Source: Puccinellia tenuiflora (Eukaryota > Streptophyta > Magnoliopsida > Poales > Poaceae). From it: 64,000 bases of DNA. The notes below the pieces were generated by a model that saw only the letters and a list, made by a program, of their open reading frames with translations, ran no database searches and was not told the DNA's origin. Below, in pieces: positions 12,105 to 23,957 of the stretch. The stretch is taken from NCBI GenBank assembly GCA_012064385.1, contig QRDG01000401.1:63493-127492 (forward strand), written 5' to 3'. Made by a program: the position numbers and the translations under genes. Each line of letters begins with the position of its first letter. Within the stretch, counting starts at the first letter, position 1.

Positions 12105-13400
12105 CCACCAGTTTGCACCCATCATCACCATGTAAATCAGGAAACATCCTCTTTCTAGGACAAGAAACTCTCTTTCCTTGTGATGTTGAGTAAGCGGTCC
12201 CGCCGCCGATGCAACTCGAGGCGGGGGAAGAACTCGATCTGCCAGTGGAGGAAGCCCTCCCGTCATCGCTGCAATCGTTTTTTTGCTGGCATCCAATCTC
12301 TTCTCTCCTGCCAAAGACCAACAAACTTTTGCTCCCAGATGAGTAGCGATGCAGGTGTGGTGCTGTGAGCAGCGGCGGCGGATGGTGGTGCTGGTGTGCT
12401 GCAAAGGGGCGGCGCACGAGTGCTACGCCCATGTTGCAAGGTGGCGCCACGCTCCCGCTGGCGGTGCCGCAAGCGTCCTCACCGGTGCTACAAATGGCAA
12501 TGCGCGATGCTATAAGCAGTGGGCGGCGGCGCTACCAAGAAGGGTCGCAGTGCTACCCATGGTGGGCGTCGAAGGGCGGAGGTGCTACCGGAGGTGTGTG
12601 TAGGAGCTTACCTAGATGGGCTGCAGTGCTACTGTTGATAGGCGTCGCTGCTGCCAGCGATGGACAGAGGTGCTACCGTAGGTGTGTGCATGAGCTGCCG
12701 TAAGTGGGACGTGGTGCTACCCAAGAACGATGATGGTGCTACCTATGCTGGGTAGTGATGCTACCAATGACGGATGGTCGTGCTACCGTCGCTGGAGGGA
12801 GCTTCTTCTTCGGCGGCGGCCGCAACTCAGGCGATGGGCGGGTGGTGGGTGTGGGTGACGAGCGGCCGCCACACTCCGCCCCCGAAGTCATGCATGATGT
12901 GTGCGGTGGGGAGGGAGGGGAGGGCATGAGGTCTTCTTTGGCCGGCGATGCAGTCGCACCTCTGACGACCATCATAACTCCGGTGACGGTCGGAGCTCCG
13001 ACGATATACGGGTGGTGGTGGACGACGAGCGACGGCCGTGATCCGCCTTTGAAGTCAAGTAGGATGTATGTGGTCGGGAAGGAGGGCCTTTTTCCGTTTT
13101 GCTTAGTACGTGGAGAAGCTACACGGGCAGGGAAAGTGAAAGCATCAGACGGTCACAAGACTCGCGATCGGACGGTGCGGGAACCGGAGGATCGCTGCTT
13201 CGGATCGTCCGGGGGAGGCTCATGCCCCCAACGAAATCGCATACTCTGCTCGTCATAACCAGCCGTTTGCGGGAGGCCGAGGAAGAGACGTTGGGTGCGG
13301 GCGTGCGGCCACACCGCGGCCAGCCAAAGAAAACGGTCAAGCCTGCGAAACGGCCTTCTTTTGCCTACATGTAGACCAGGTCTCACTGGCCCCACTTGTC
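12105..13400. other. GC-rich region with GTGCTAC-type degenerate repeat
   Basis: This is host DNA continuing the sequence left of 4204 and split by the LTR insertion. From about 12350 to 12800 the motif GTGCTACC or GTGCTGC recurs every 25-45 bases in a GC-rich background, giving long but unconvincing frames on both strands (for example 12755-13258, 167 codons, Gly-rich). I know this style of sequence from non-coding parts of grass DNA transposons. No gene or element boundary could be set. Confidence 0.45.
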
Positions 13401-16028
13401 AGTGGAAAGAAGTGGTTCGTGTTGTCCTGTGGAAAAGGTTAACCGAGTGATGTTCTGTTTTGCTTTCAATCAGAGGACGAGTGAGTGACTCGAAAATCAA
13501 GAAATTCATCATAGGATAGGAAAAGTATAAGTCTAGTAATAGTAAACCTATATGATTGAAATGACATGTCTAATTGAATTTTATGGGAAAAGCGATTCTC
13601 TTTGAGTATGATGAAGCAATTTTTCATGAGTTAAACCTCATGTTTTTTTATAGTATTTAAACTACAGGATCATACGGGATATGATCCTACGAATCAAACA
13701 ACTTCTACAAGAAAATTTTATATAGAATTTTATTTCAAAACACATTTGAAATGTATTTTAAAATGTCAAAAAAAATCTAATAAATGTTCGCACGTACATC
13801 TTCGCATCCTATATGTTCATGAAGCTGTCTCATAAAAAACCGACTTTTCTAATGGCCTATGTAAAAAAAAAGTTTGGTCCTAAAATAAGCCTTTTCACAA
13901 GACATATTTTTGTCTTTCCACAAAAAATATCTGAACATGGGGATGTATGCTCCGAATGGTTTCAAGAATTTTCCAACATGCAAAAAATATCTTCTTTTGT
14001 AATAAAGAGCATATGCATATATATGAGAGCCAAAATGAATTTCCGAAAATTCTTATGCTATTTCTTTGAATCAAAGGAGGCAATAAACCCTTCGTCCCTC
14101 CCTTCTTCCTTGTCTAGGCTGGGGTTATTGATTCGATTTCTCCTTTAGGTTAGACCTGACATTCTTAATCGTACCTAATTTTCTTCCTGCCGCTTGCTTC
14201 GCACCTAATTTTCTTCCTACCACTTGCTTACCTACAAGAACACTCCTCTCTTGCAACGCTGCTCTTGCTTCCTACCGTTTCATTCCCCGAATCATTGCGC
14301 TCATGATGCACACACATATACCTCTTCTTTTGTGATTTTTCTTTCCTTTTTGTTTTGGGTTAACTGATATTTTTCTCAACTATTTGGCCGAATTATTTCC
14401 TTACTTTTTGCACAGATCTTTGTCCATCACAAATTTAATAGAAATGTTTTCTTCCTGCCATTTGCTTCATTGTGCAGGCAAGAATACAACTATCTTGCAA
14501 CCCTGTTGTCGCTTGCTTTTTCCCGAATTACTTCCTTTTTTAATTGTTGATCATGATGCACATACATATAGCCCTTCTCTTGTGATTTTCCTTTCCTTTT
14601 TCTGGGTTAACTGTTTGATCTACACTTGAGCCAAATCATAATTTATTTGGCTTATTTTTTTGGTCTAGATCTATTTGTCCATTAGAGATTTAACTACAGA
14701 AATCGATTTTTCTCTTGTGCAAGTCGTGGGAGGCTGGGCCCATGTTTCTCATTGTGTTCTTGAGTTGGTGTTTCTGGTGCTCGCCTATGTTTTCACTGGT
14801 GCGATGTATCTGTCCCCCACGTAATGGTAGTTTGTTGCTGTAAAATATAATCTGTTCCTGTTTCTGTGGAAGCAAGGCGGTTTGGCGCATTTGTTGCTTG
14901 GGGAATGTCAGGCAATACAAGGCCGACATGTTCGTCGCCACACATGGTAGTTTCCTGGTGTGACTTTTTTCACTTGATAGTGAGACTGGTTTATTCTTGT
15001 AAGTGCATTTTGTAGCTCTTTCCTCTTTAATGTTTTTTTTAGATGTTCCTCTTGAATCTTGATCATAGTTTGTTGTTCAATGTATGTGTGTTTGATTTGG
15101 CATTAACCTTATATTTCCATGCATATGTGCAATTATAATCGCCAACTCTGTCGATGGTTGTTCAAATCGTCTTCTATTTGGCCGTGAAGTATTCTACCAG
15201 TTTGTGCGCAGGGTCAGTCCAAGTATGATTTGAACCTTAGTCGAATTGTTAATATATTTTATAGTAAAATTTTATACTTCAACTCATTTGTAGCATGATA
15301 CAGTTTTATCGGGTATAATTTTCTTATTTTGCATAGTTAACCATATAGTGAAGTTACTAAATATCGTTTAAGTGTTGGTTATATAATTGTAATGCATGTA
15401 CATGAAAATACACTTCAATTGCTCTATATTTATAAACTGATTTTGCAGCATTATTTCATTCATAAATTTATTTTTACAATTGAATAAACTATATAATATT
15501 ACATATTAATGGTAGATATCTCTAAATAATATAGTCTCAAAATATCTTAATAGGTGTTTTGGTATATGAGTAGTTATAAGCATATATACTTGTAGAAACT
15601 TCCAGAGCATAAATTGAATGGTTAGCAAGATAATTTTTGGCTTTTTAGTAATCAATTGTGTTTCACGAGTTATGATGGATTTAATATAGGTTGAGAATGT
15701 GTGTATACTCTTTGTTTGGTATTGAAATAGAGTCACTCATAGTAATCATAGACTAATAAAATATATAATGAATTATACTATTGTTTTTATACATACGATT
15801 TGATATGCTTGCATGCAATGCAGTTGCCATTTCTGAAGTAATAATTTTAAGATAAATCTTGTATTACTTGTATCAGCCTAACTAAACGCATAGCTGTCGA
15901 TTAGTTTTTTTACATATGTGGTACACACTTTTAATATGTATAGACTTGCTCCTAGAAATTAAGTCTTTTAATTTTGTAAATATTTAACAGTGTCTTGGAC
16001 GTAATTGATAATAGTACGATGATTACTA
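13401..16028. other. AT-rich gene-free stretch with an imperfect 260-bp duplication
   Basis: Mostly AT-rich DNA with no convincing gene. Positions about 14179-14440 and 14447-14700 are diverged direct copies: both contain TTTTCTTCCTGCC, CATGATGCACA, TTGTGATTTT and GGGTTAACTG in the same order at spacings of roughly 250-268. A 111-codon plus frame (13813-14148) has no recognisable domain. Confidence 0.5.
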
Positions 16029-16941
16029 AGATCATCTCTATATCGCTTTAGCTCTTAAAATAACCGTTTTATACGGGTTTGGTCAAAACAGATCTGAGCA
16101 GATCACACATTTGGGCGAAAACCGTAAAAGAAAATTAAAGCTCCCCTCAAAACAACCCTGAACTGTGGCATATCTCTATGTTTTGCATTTCCATTTCCTA
16201 GGTCCCTCATCTCTCAGGAAACTTGGTGCAGGTGAAATTTTAGCCCGTGCCCTTCCTGCCGCCTCGCGGCGCCGATTTGGGCCGCCCGCTACTCTGTGAC
16301 GCCTAGAAGCTCCCCCGTCGTCCACCTCACCATTCCTTCCCTTTCAAAAGCTCGTGACTTGTCTTTCCCTTCGACGCCGAGTTGACCCAAACAGACGCCA
16401 TGCATCTGGCATGAAACTTCACGGATTACCCCGCGATGCTCGGAATGGTCGTCATCGTCCGTTCTTGAGCTGCTCCATGGAATAGCAGTCGCTGCCCCCA
16501 CCGCTCATGCATGGGATGAATCGAGGTGGCCGTCTCTCACCCCGATTCGTTCGCCGCCATTGATTTGGAGTTAAATTTGCTCGAGTTTTTCATGTTTTTA
16601 GTTTAAGAAGCTTGCACTCTTCGACTGTCGGTATATTGACATAGAGATTATTACAAAATTGTTGATGAGGTCGTCCATGCATGAGTCGCTCCTTGTATTT
16701 TTTCGAGAACTCATCGCCGTCGGACGATTTCGATGTAGAGGACTTGATTCATGACGACGATGTTGAGAATGTTGTTTTGATTCTCGCCGTGAAGAAACTC
16801 GAGGATACTAATATCCGGTATTGCGTAAACATTTACGGGCTTTGTGCCACTGCTGCCCGCGTTGTCCACAAAACAGCTTTAGGATATCCCTTAAAAGCTT
16901 TTAGATTCGGAGATATAAACGATCTGCTAGAGATGCTCTAG
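16029..16941 (+). mobile_element. PIF/Harbinger-like DNA transposon relic
   Basis: The left end (TAAGATCATCTCTATA) and right end (TAGAGATGCTCTA) are imperfect terminal inverted repeats of the GAGCATCTC type common in grass Harbinger-type elements, and the segment next to the left end (CGTTTTATACGGGTTTGG) is typical of them. The about 910-bp interior holds only a fragment of a coding frame. A TAA-like target duplication is suggested on the left but degraded on the right, where a Helitron-like 5-prime end begins. Boundaries are approximate. Confidence 0.45.
16681..16941 (+). pseudogene. Fragment resembling N-terminus of grass Harbinger nuclease ORF
   Basis: An 86-codon frame with the acidic pattern SDDFDVEDLIHDDDVEN followed by a leucine/valine-rich helix. 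This resembles from memory the N-terminal part of the DDE_Tnp_4 (Harbinger) proteins of grasses. The catalytic domain is missing, and the frame ends at the right terminal repeat. The call rests on the acidic motif and on the terminal repeats around it; it could also be fortuitous. Confidence 0.35.
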
Positions 16942-17445
16942 TCTATACCTAATAATAAAAGCAATCAAGCTTCCGCGGTTTGGTTTGGTCCGTCAACACT
17001 TTTACGATTTTACCCTCCCACCAAATCGGATAATACACCCAGATTGCCACCATACCGCTTCGCTACCACCCAGTAAGCCTTCTTCCGGTCCATAAAAAAA
17101 TTACCGTTTTACCCTCCACAAAATCGCATATTAGGTGCAAAATGCCACCATACTGCTTTGTTCCTTTTATTTCTCCTCTCCCGGCCTCCCGGGCGGAACG
17201 TCTCTCGCCTCGCCTGGGTCAACGCCGCGTGGACGCCGGGCGCCCCGCCGCCGCCTCCCCTCTGCGCAAGAAGCTCGCCCACCCGCGCCCGTGCCCTGCC
17301 TCCCCGCTCTCTCCGCCTCTAAGTTCATCCCTCTCCTTAACCCTCCCTCGTCAGCCGCCGCTAGGCCACGGCCTCCCCCTCCCGCGTCGGCGGCGTCCAG
17401 GATAGTCGCGGCTCCCAGGAAGCAGGGGCAGCGTCCGGCGGCGTC

Positions 17446-17847
17446 TTGCCATGCGGCGCAGAGCGCGCGGCACAGATCGTGCATCAGGCGCGGCGGCTTC
17501 TGTGCTGGACGGCCGTGTACGTGCGCACCAGGTTACCCCTCCCGGACCGCTGCTACCTCCTCATCTCGCTCCACGCCAGGTTCCTCTCCTCCTCCTCTGA
17601 CGCCTACCAGTTCACCGTCAAGTACGCCGCCTACCTCAACACCATGTTTGCCGGCAAAATCATCCGCGTCCCCGGCGCCGACGTCCGCCTGGCGCGCTCT
17701 CAACGCTCCTTCGCCGTCGCCGTAAAAGAGGATCCAAGCGCCATGAACCAAGCCAGAGCAAGATTTGCGCAAGCCGGCAAGGCCGAGGAACGCCCTTCTT
17801 GCTTGCTGACTTGCTGCCGGTGCAATCCATCGGACTCGACAGCATAG
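17446..17847 (+). pseudogene. Captured gene fragment, unidentified
   Basis: The 133-codon plus frame in the GC-rich interior of the Helitron has ordinary protein-like composition in its middle third (residues about 25-90, including VKYAAYLNTMFAGKIIRVPG), with a high-GC third position typical of grass first exons. I do not recognise the family. The frame overlaps two other GC-rich plus frames (17135-17725, 17142-17405) and a minus frame, which look like shadows or upstream untranslated sequence. AT-rich DNA follows it, so a first exon with the start of an intron is possible. Confidence 0.35.
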
Positions 17848-19825
17848 TAGACCTGATGGTGACTTGAGAATTTTGTTTCAGTTCTCTTTGACTCGATTTT
17901 TTGCCAATCGGCAAGAACAAAAGGGCAGACAGTCTTGGTTGATGAGTTTCAACAGTTTTGATCTCCCGTCTTGGCATCTGCCCAAATTGGCAAGAACGTA
18001 AAGGTGTTTTGTCACAATCTAGGGTAGACACATGGCTGCAGTTCTGATTTCTCTGTTGATCAGTCCAACTGTTTCAGTTTTGATCACAGTGATCATGCTT
18101 ATACATTCTTCTCGATGGAAGCTGCTTGAAGAAATTGTTCTTTTGGTTATGGATGCAACTGGCTGTGTTTTCGAAATGCAAGGTCACGAATCACGATTAT
18201 CATGTACCCTTTGCTCCAATTGCATAGTTATTCATTATTGGTGTTTTGAAAGAAATTATTTGGGTTATGTGATCATGTCAATCATCTAAAGGGACTCCTT
18301 TTCTTTCAGTGTGATAGTCAAATACTCACCGCTTCCAATTATTATATTCATCATGTTTTGAAAAAAAATGTTTCTTATTATTATCAGACGTTTTATTTTC
18401 TAGAGAGAAACACAATTCTCGGTACAGATCATGTGAAATGTAGGCCATGAGCACGAACATCATGGTTGTATGCATCGGACTGATAAGAACTTGGATGAAT
18501 CTGGCACATTCAAACGATTGATGATCTAGACAAGGGTTCAGTACCATCGACGACAAGCAAAGACTGTACCGAAACATCTTCCCCTACCGCCAACGTCTTT
18601 CGCCCTATGCTGCTGATGCTATGTGCCTCCCTGTTGTGTCGTCGAGTTGCTGCGAAGCTTTCGCCGGCCCATGGACTGCCACACCCTATGCTTGGCGAGC
18701 CATGGCAACCGACGGCCCTCCTCTGCCCACTGGTCGTACATGTAGCTATCTACATCAACAAGCAGACTCGCACCATGGGCGGCTCCCTGCGGTACTGGGA
18801 ATAGTTTGTCCCCGCTTAGAGCATCGACCGACTTATTTTCCGGCTGATGCAGGGGAGGAGCTGTCACCATCGATTAACAAGGTGTTGGCTTTACTGTTGA
18901 AGTATAGAATCCCCAAGCTAATCTAAGTGTTTCAGGTGTTGAGCTTGCACATGCAAGAGGCAGTGCGTCTGTGCTGCCCCTTCTCTGAATTTTTTTGCTC
19001 GGCCGGAACCTACTGTTTGCAATCAAAATTGAGAAGCCCCCGGAATGGATGCGAATGATAGATGCTATGGTGTGGTGCCGGTTATCTGCACTTCATAAAA
19101 TTTCAGAAGCAGCCGCCATTTGTTAGTATGCTGATTCCGAAATGTATGGTATCTCGATGACAATTTCCGAATCAAGTAATAGTGCCGCAACGGAATCTTA
19201 TGAGCAGTATATTCCATGGATGTTGTTACATCTTTTTTTCTACGGTGATGGATCTTGCGGAACAAATGGTATTTAGACTTTTTTTCCATAGTTCACTGTC
19301 TACATATTTATCGTACTAATAATAGTCATACTGTCCATATCATAAAGTGCAGTTTTTAGTTAGCAATAGCACTTTGTACTTTGGCCAATTGATTTCAGTA
19401 GATCCTCTATTCGTACAATATGTGCGAAAATGTGCATCAAAACACTTTGCAAATATGTACTAAAGAAGCTTGGCTCGGCCGCTCCATACCCATCATTCTC
19501 ACAAGGAATGTCTTAGGTCCATGGTAAAGTACCAGAGAGGAAAACAAAAAGCTCGGCACATTGTAAATTGCACCGACCTACAAGATCTGATGGCTCCCCG
19601 CTTCGACAACCTCATTCTTCACCGATCAGTTCAAGAGTTGTTGCTGGACTTCTTATGAGGAGGTTGTGAACTTGTGATGGTTTGGTGGTGGCGGCACAAG
19701 TGGAGCTGGCGGTGGTGGAACCGGTGGAGATAAATGAAAAAAGAATAATATGAAAAAGTGAAATAAGGCTACGGTTATACAGGTCAATCAACTTTGGGTC
19801 AAGTTTGGATCGATGTTTTTTCTCT

Positions 19826-19855
19826 CCCGATGCAACGCACGGGCATGTGTGCTAG
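19826..19855 (+). other. Helitron 3-prime hairpin and CTAG end
   Basis: The hairpin CCCGATGC-AA-CGCACGGG type, with one bulged A, sits eight bases before CTAG. This is the rolling-circle replication terminator structure of plant Helitrons. Confidence 0.75.
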
Positions 19856-20451
19856 TATTATTATTGGGCCCTCTTTTTATCGAGCCTGGGCGGTCGACCT
19901 ATTTTCCCGACCTTGCTAAAATTTGGAATCGAAACAAGAGGATGCGCCGATTCCCTATTTTCCTAAATTTAAAACTACCATCACAGTATGGGGAACTAGC
20001 TAGTTTCAAAAGCTGAAATGAAACTAGCATTCTAATGGATCACTTGATAGTCAATCGCCTGGTCGGTCTTCGTCGGACTATGGCGGATGAATAATACCTT
20101 TTTGTCTCTTAGTTAGTTTATTGTATCCGCTTCCATGAATGTATCTTCGACACAAATTTTGTGTTTTTTATGTTAACTAGCACAGTGGTGCGCGAGCAAC
20201 GACTTTTATGATTGTAAGATATTACATGAATCAAATTTGATATTATCTTTTTGTCAGCAACTTTAGCATATTTAAATACTAGCTTTTAAATTGATTTATG
20301 AATTACGATGCTTTTTTTTTATCTTCAAAAAGTTGTCGTTTTGGCCATCATCGTGTGGTCTCTAACTTGCGGACGTGTGGAGCTAAATCTGAAATTTAGG
20401 ATCGTCAAACTTACCGATATACAATCGTACAACAAATATGACTAGAACCAC
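19856..20451. other. Gene-free spacer between Helitron and hAT MITE
   Basis: About 600 bp of AT-rich sequence with no frame of interest and no terminal repeats visible. Confidence 0.6.
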
Positions 20452-20459
20452 GTACAATT

Positions 20460-21131
20460 CAGTGGCGGACCTACAGGGTATGCCCGGTATGCCGCGGCAT
20501 ACCCTGCAGCCCGGCCGTTCCGTGTACTAGTACAGGGGGAAAGAGCTGATCGATTGCATGCATGCAAAACTGCGGCCTAACAGTAAAAAATCTGATCGAT
20601 TACAAATGCTACAGCTTATTCCATACGTCCTATTCTACTTGTCTTGGTCTACCAATTCTAAACCAACGCAAGCCGCATGCTCGCCTAGGTAATTATCCAA
20701 GTAGCTGGTCATTTTAAAGTTTTTTTTTTTTGACAACTTTACCGTAGGGGAACATTTTTAAGTTACAGATTTATATAGTATATCATCTTAGGATTAAATA
20801 GTTAAATAAAAATAAAATGCACATATATGATATATTTATGATTGCTCGTAGTCATTATTTCTGTGAAGGGATTATAATCAAACAAATAGTATTGTAAGTT
20901 TAAATGCATACTTTGAACTATTAGTATGAATGTTTGAACTATTTGTATGGTAATTTATGTAACTTGTCAATTTATTTTTTCTATTACATATTGTTTATTA
21001 TTGCTTCTATACCATATTAACAATATAAATTTTACCATTATTATTTATTGAATTGGTTAATAAATTTATACAAATAGGCTTCACTATTTTTATGCGGCAT
21101 ACCCAACGGTAAAATCCTAGGTCCGCCACTG
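20460..21131. mobile_element. hAT-type MITE, 672 bp, with 8-bp target duplication
   Basis: The ends are 14-bp perfect terminal inverted repeats, CAGTGGCGGACCTA and its complement. They are flanked by the exact 8-bp direct repeat GTACAATT at 20452-20459 and 21132-21139, the hallmark of hAT transposition. Subterminal inverted motifs (GGGTATGCC near the left, GGCATACCC near the right) are also present. The AT-rich interior has no transposase frame, so it is non-autonomous. Confidence 0.93.
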
Positions 21132-21339
21132 GTACAATTCGATAATTCCTGCCCCGTAGTTACTATTTTTTGATCATTCCTGACAATCTCTACTATATAA
21201 TACGGCTTGTGTTTCTCTTTCGTCCGTTCGGTGGTACGTACGTCGTCCGCGTTTCTTTCGGGGAAGTGCTAGGCGTCCCCCGGGGGCTCAAAACTTTCCA
21301 GCCCCCGGGTCCTCCTGCTGACACGTGTCCAATTTAGGG

Positions 21340-21880
21340 CTCCAAATCCCGCTTTTGCTCCTATGAAGCAAAAAAACGATTCATTGAAATAAGATTTTCG
21401 TACTATTGTAGCAATTTCCAAAATCCCCCCCAAATCCCGCTTTTGCTCCTATGAAGCAAAAAACGATTCGATTAAAATAAGAATTTTGTACTATTGTAGC
21501 AATTTTCAATTTTATTTTAGATACAGCAATTGCTCCTATGAAACCTCATAGCAAACAATTTGTGCTATTGTAGCAAAACTACGGGACGATTGTAGCAAAA
21601 AGTAAATTTTGCTATTGTAGCAAAACCAACTTCGCCGGAGACTCTAGTCGAAGACCTCGTAGCAAAAAATTGTACTATTTTAGCAAAACTACATGACAAT
21701 TGTAGCAAAAATAAGTTGTGCTATTATAGCAAAACCAGGTTTTCTAGAGACATCACCGGAGACTGATCGCCGGAGACTCTCGTCGGAGACTTTATAGCAA
21801 AAAAATTATACTATTATAGCAGAATAACAAAACTTTCAAAGCAAAAAATCCATTCTATTGTAGCATTGTAGCAAATCTGA
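21340..21880. repeat. GTAGCAA-rich degenerate repeat inside Helitron 2
   Basis: The motif TATTGTAGCAA or TATTATAGCAA recurs about every 20-40 bases from 21405 to 21870, mixed with CTCCTATGAAGCAAAA blocks. Two longer copies (about 21350 and 21434) share TCCCGCTTTTGCTCCTATGA. No coding frame is present. Confidence 0.7.
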
Positions 21881-22279
21881 TGCCGCATGTAGTGCCGTCA
21901 GCATCTAGACTTCGCCTGACAGACCGCCGCCTACAGCTGGTAGCACCGCCGTACGGCCACTACTTGCAGCATAGCCGACCACCTCTGGTAGCACCGTGAC
22001 CCACAGATTAAAGCTCCGCCGTACGCCCACCATTGCTTTGTAGGATCGACGTCCACTGCATGTAGCCAGCCGCCATGGCTTTACAGCTCCGATGTTGTGG
22101 TTCTCCAGCGAACGCTGCCGACCCACTTACAGCAGTGCCTCTAACACCCATGGTGTGTGTCCGGCGACACGGCTGAGGGGGTGGAGATGGAGATGGTCGC
22201 AGCGGTGCGTGTGCGCTGGCAAGAAGCTCGTCGGCGAAGGGATGCTCGTAGGCTAGAGCTCACCGGAGTGTGGGATGCG

Positions 22280-22570
22280 GAGTAGGGGCGCGGCGCGCGA
22301 CAGCGCACCGGAGCGCGGCGGCGCAAGCTCGCAGATGCGGCCCTCCACGCAGTCGCCGATGACAGCCTACCGGAGCGTGGAGGCGCGGGCTCGCGGATCA
22401 GGGGCTCCTCGTCGTCGCTGGCGAGAGCCCACCGGAGCGCAGAGGAGGGGCTCCTCGCGGACGCCGGCCGCAGCCCACCGGAGCGCGCTGGCGCAGGCTC
22501 GCGGAGACGGGGCTCCTCGCGGACGCCCGCCGGAGCGCGGCAACGCAGGCTCGCAGGAGGTGGGGCTCTT
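22280..22570. repeat. GC-rich tandem repeat inside Helitron 2
   Basis: Four to five irregular copies of a 50-65 bp unit built on ACCGGAGCGCG, GCGCAGGCTCGCGGA and GGGGCTCCTCGCGGACG. Frames of up to 209 codons on both strands arise from this repeat and from its GC bias; none has recognisable domains. Confidence 0.65.
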
Positions 22571-22650
22571 GCTGGCGCCGGCGATGCTTCTGCGTCGAAG
22601 CCGCGAGGCCTCTCGATGGGGAATAGTTTTTTTTCAATTGGCGATGGGTA

Positions 22651-22791
22651 AGGTGTCAAGGTGGGATCCCGCCGGGATGTCACTTTTAGTGTATTTTACC
22701 TTTTGTAGTTCAAATTTTTGTGTCAAAATTTACACTAGTAAAAACAAAATGCACTACAAGTGGGACTTAGATGGGATCCCACTTGACACCC
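22651..22791. mobile_element. Small Stowaway/Mariner-like MITE, 141 bp
   Basis: The ends read AGGTGTCAAGGTGGGATCCC and, inverted, GGGTGTCAAGTGGGATCCC. They are flanked by TA at 22649-22650 and 22792-22793, the usual target duplication of Stowaway and Mariner elements. The 19-base terminal repeats carry an internal GGGATCCC palindrome. On either side of it the host sequence CGATGGGGAATAGTT and GGCGATGCTTCTG is partly duplicated. Confidence 0.6.
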
Positions 22792-23881
22792 TAGCGATGG
22801 GGAATAGTTGGCGATGCTTCTGGTTTTCTTCCGTCACCGCTTTGCCACGCGTCACGCGCGCGAGGCGGACGATGGGACGCACTGTGCCCTCGGGGGTATG
22901 GTAGCGTTTCCCTTTCTTTCGTGTGTCGCGCGTTCCCATTTCCTTTTAATCCGCGTTTTCCTTCAAAGATCGTGTACGTCTGTGTTTCCTTCGTACTCGC
23001 CTCGACGCTAGCTGGCCTAGGCCGCACCCGCCATGCTAACAGTAGGCCCGTGCACTCTTGGGCCGCGGCCCAGTACCACGTAGTCATCGAGCGTCCTCAA
23101 GTACGCACGATCATCAACCCCTAAAGAAAACACGCACAGCAGCGCTACGCAAGCTAAGGTCACCAATCATCAAGGCATCAACTATTTCTTGACGAGCTTT
23201 TCAGCTCTACATAAGAACAAGTTCTTCGGATGCAATATTTACATCGCAACAAACACACCCATCCTTCTTTAGCTAGCTAGCTAGCTAATTAACTATAGCC
23301 AAGCCAGTATTCTAAGCACTTCTCGTCTTTTGCTCCCTCTGAACTTCTGAAAAAGAACCAACATATCACGCACAGCACACGGACGCCTAAATATAAGAAA
23401 CTACTGTATTTGAAGCACCGTGACATTTGTTTAAACCGACCATAAAATGTAAGTGAAAAAGAAGATACATTATTCTTCATTTATCAATCCCAACATAAAT
23501 CAACAAGAAGGGAGGACCTCTGGGGAACTCCGTCCGACTGCAACAGTGCCTACCGCTCCTCCACCCACCCGCTTGTACTTGCCGTAAGGTGGGAGCACGT
23601 CGTCGCGGAGGAGTGCCCCGACACAGAATTAGGAGGGCGGGAGTGTGCCGACTTCGTTCGTGGGCAGGATAGAAAGAAGCGGTGGGACGCGAATGATGGC
23701 ACCCGCGCACTTTTTGACTATTTTGGGCCATCTTATTTATCATTTTAGGCATATTTAAAAAATAAAATTAAAATAAATAAACGGTCTGTTAGGCATGCGT
23801 GGGGTAGCCGCTCCGGGCTTTGCGTGGGGTATGAGATGACCGGCAGGGGGAGGCACGTGATGTGGTTTTTTTCGGTCGGGT

Positions 23882-23957
23882 CGATCCGGTGAGGAGAACC
23901 GAACGATAAGGACGGGTTGATCCGGTGAGGGGAACCAAACGATAAGCGTGGGTTAGT
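23882..23957. repeat. Two-copy tandem repeat (about 39 bp)
   Basis: GATCCGGTGAGGAGAACCGAACGATAAG is followed by a second copy with few changes (GGGGAACCAAACGATAAG) and similar spacer bases. It lies in the 3-prime part of the second Helitron-like element. Confidence 0.65.

Larger units (their letters stand above)
16942..19855 (+). mobile_element. Helitron-like element with captured GC-rich gene fragment
   Basis: The 5-prime end reads TCTATACCTAATAATAAAAG, the usual start of grass Helitrons. The 3-prime end has a hairpin at 19826-19843 (CCCG-A-TGC / GCA-CGGG), eight bases, then CTAG at 19852-19855 followed by T. No terminal inverted repeats or target duplication are present, as expected. The base left of the 5-prime TC is G rather than the canonical A. 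No Rep/helicase frame is present, so it would be non-autonomous. The interior from about 17160 to 17850 is strongly GC-rich and gene-like, unlike its flanks, suggesting gene capture. Confidence 0.7.

Noticed and set aside
22275..22904. 209-codon plus frame in the second Helitron as a captured gene
   Set aside because: Most of it is the GC-rich tandem repeat and then the MITE; no coherent protein results.
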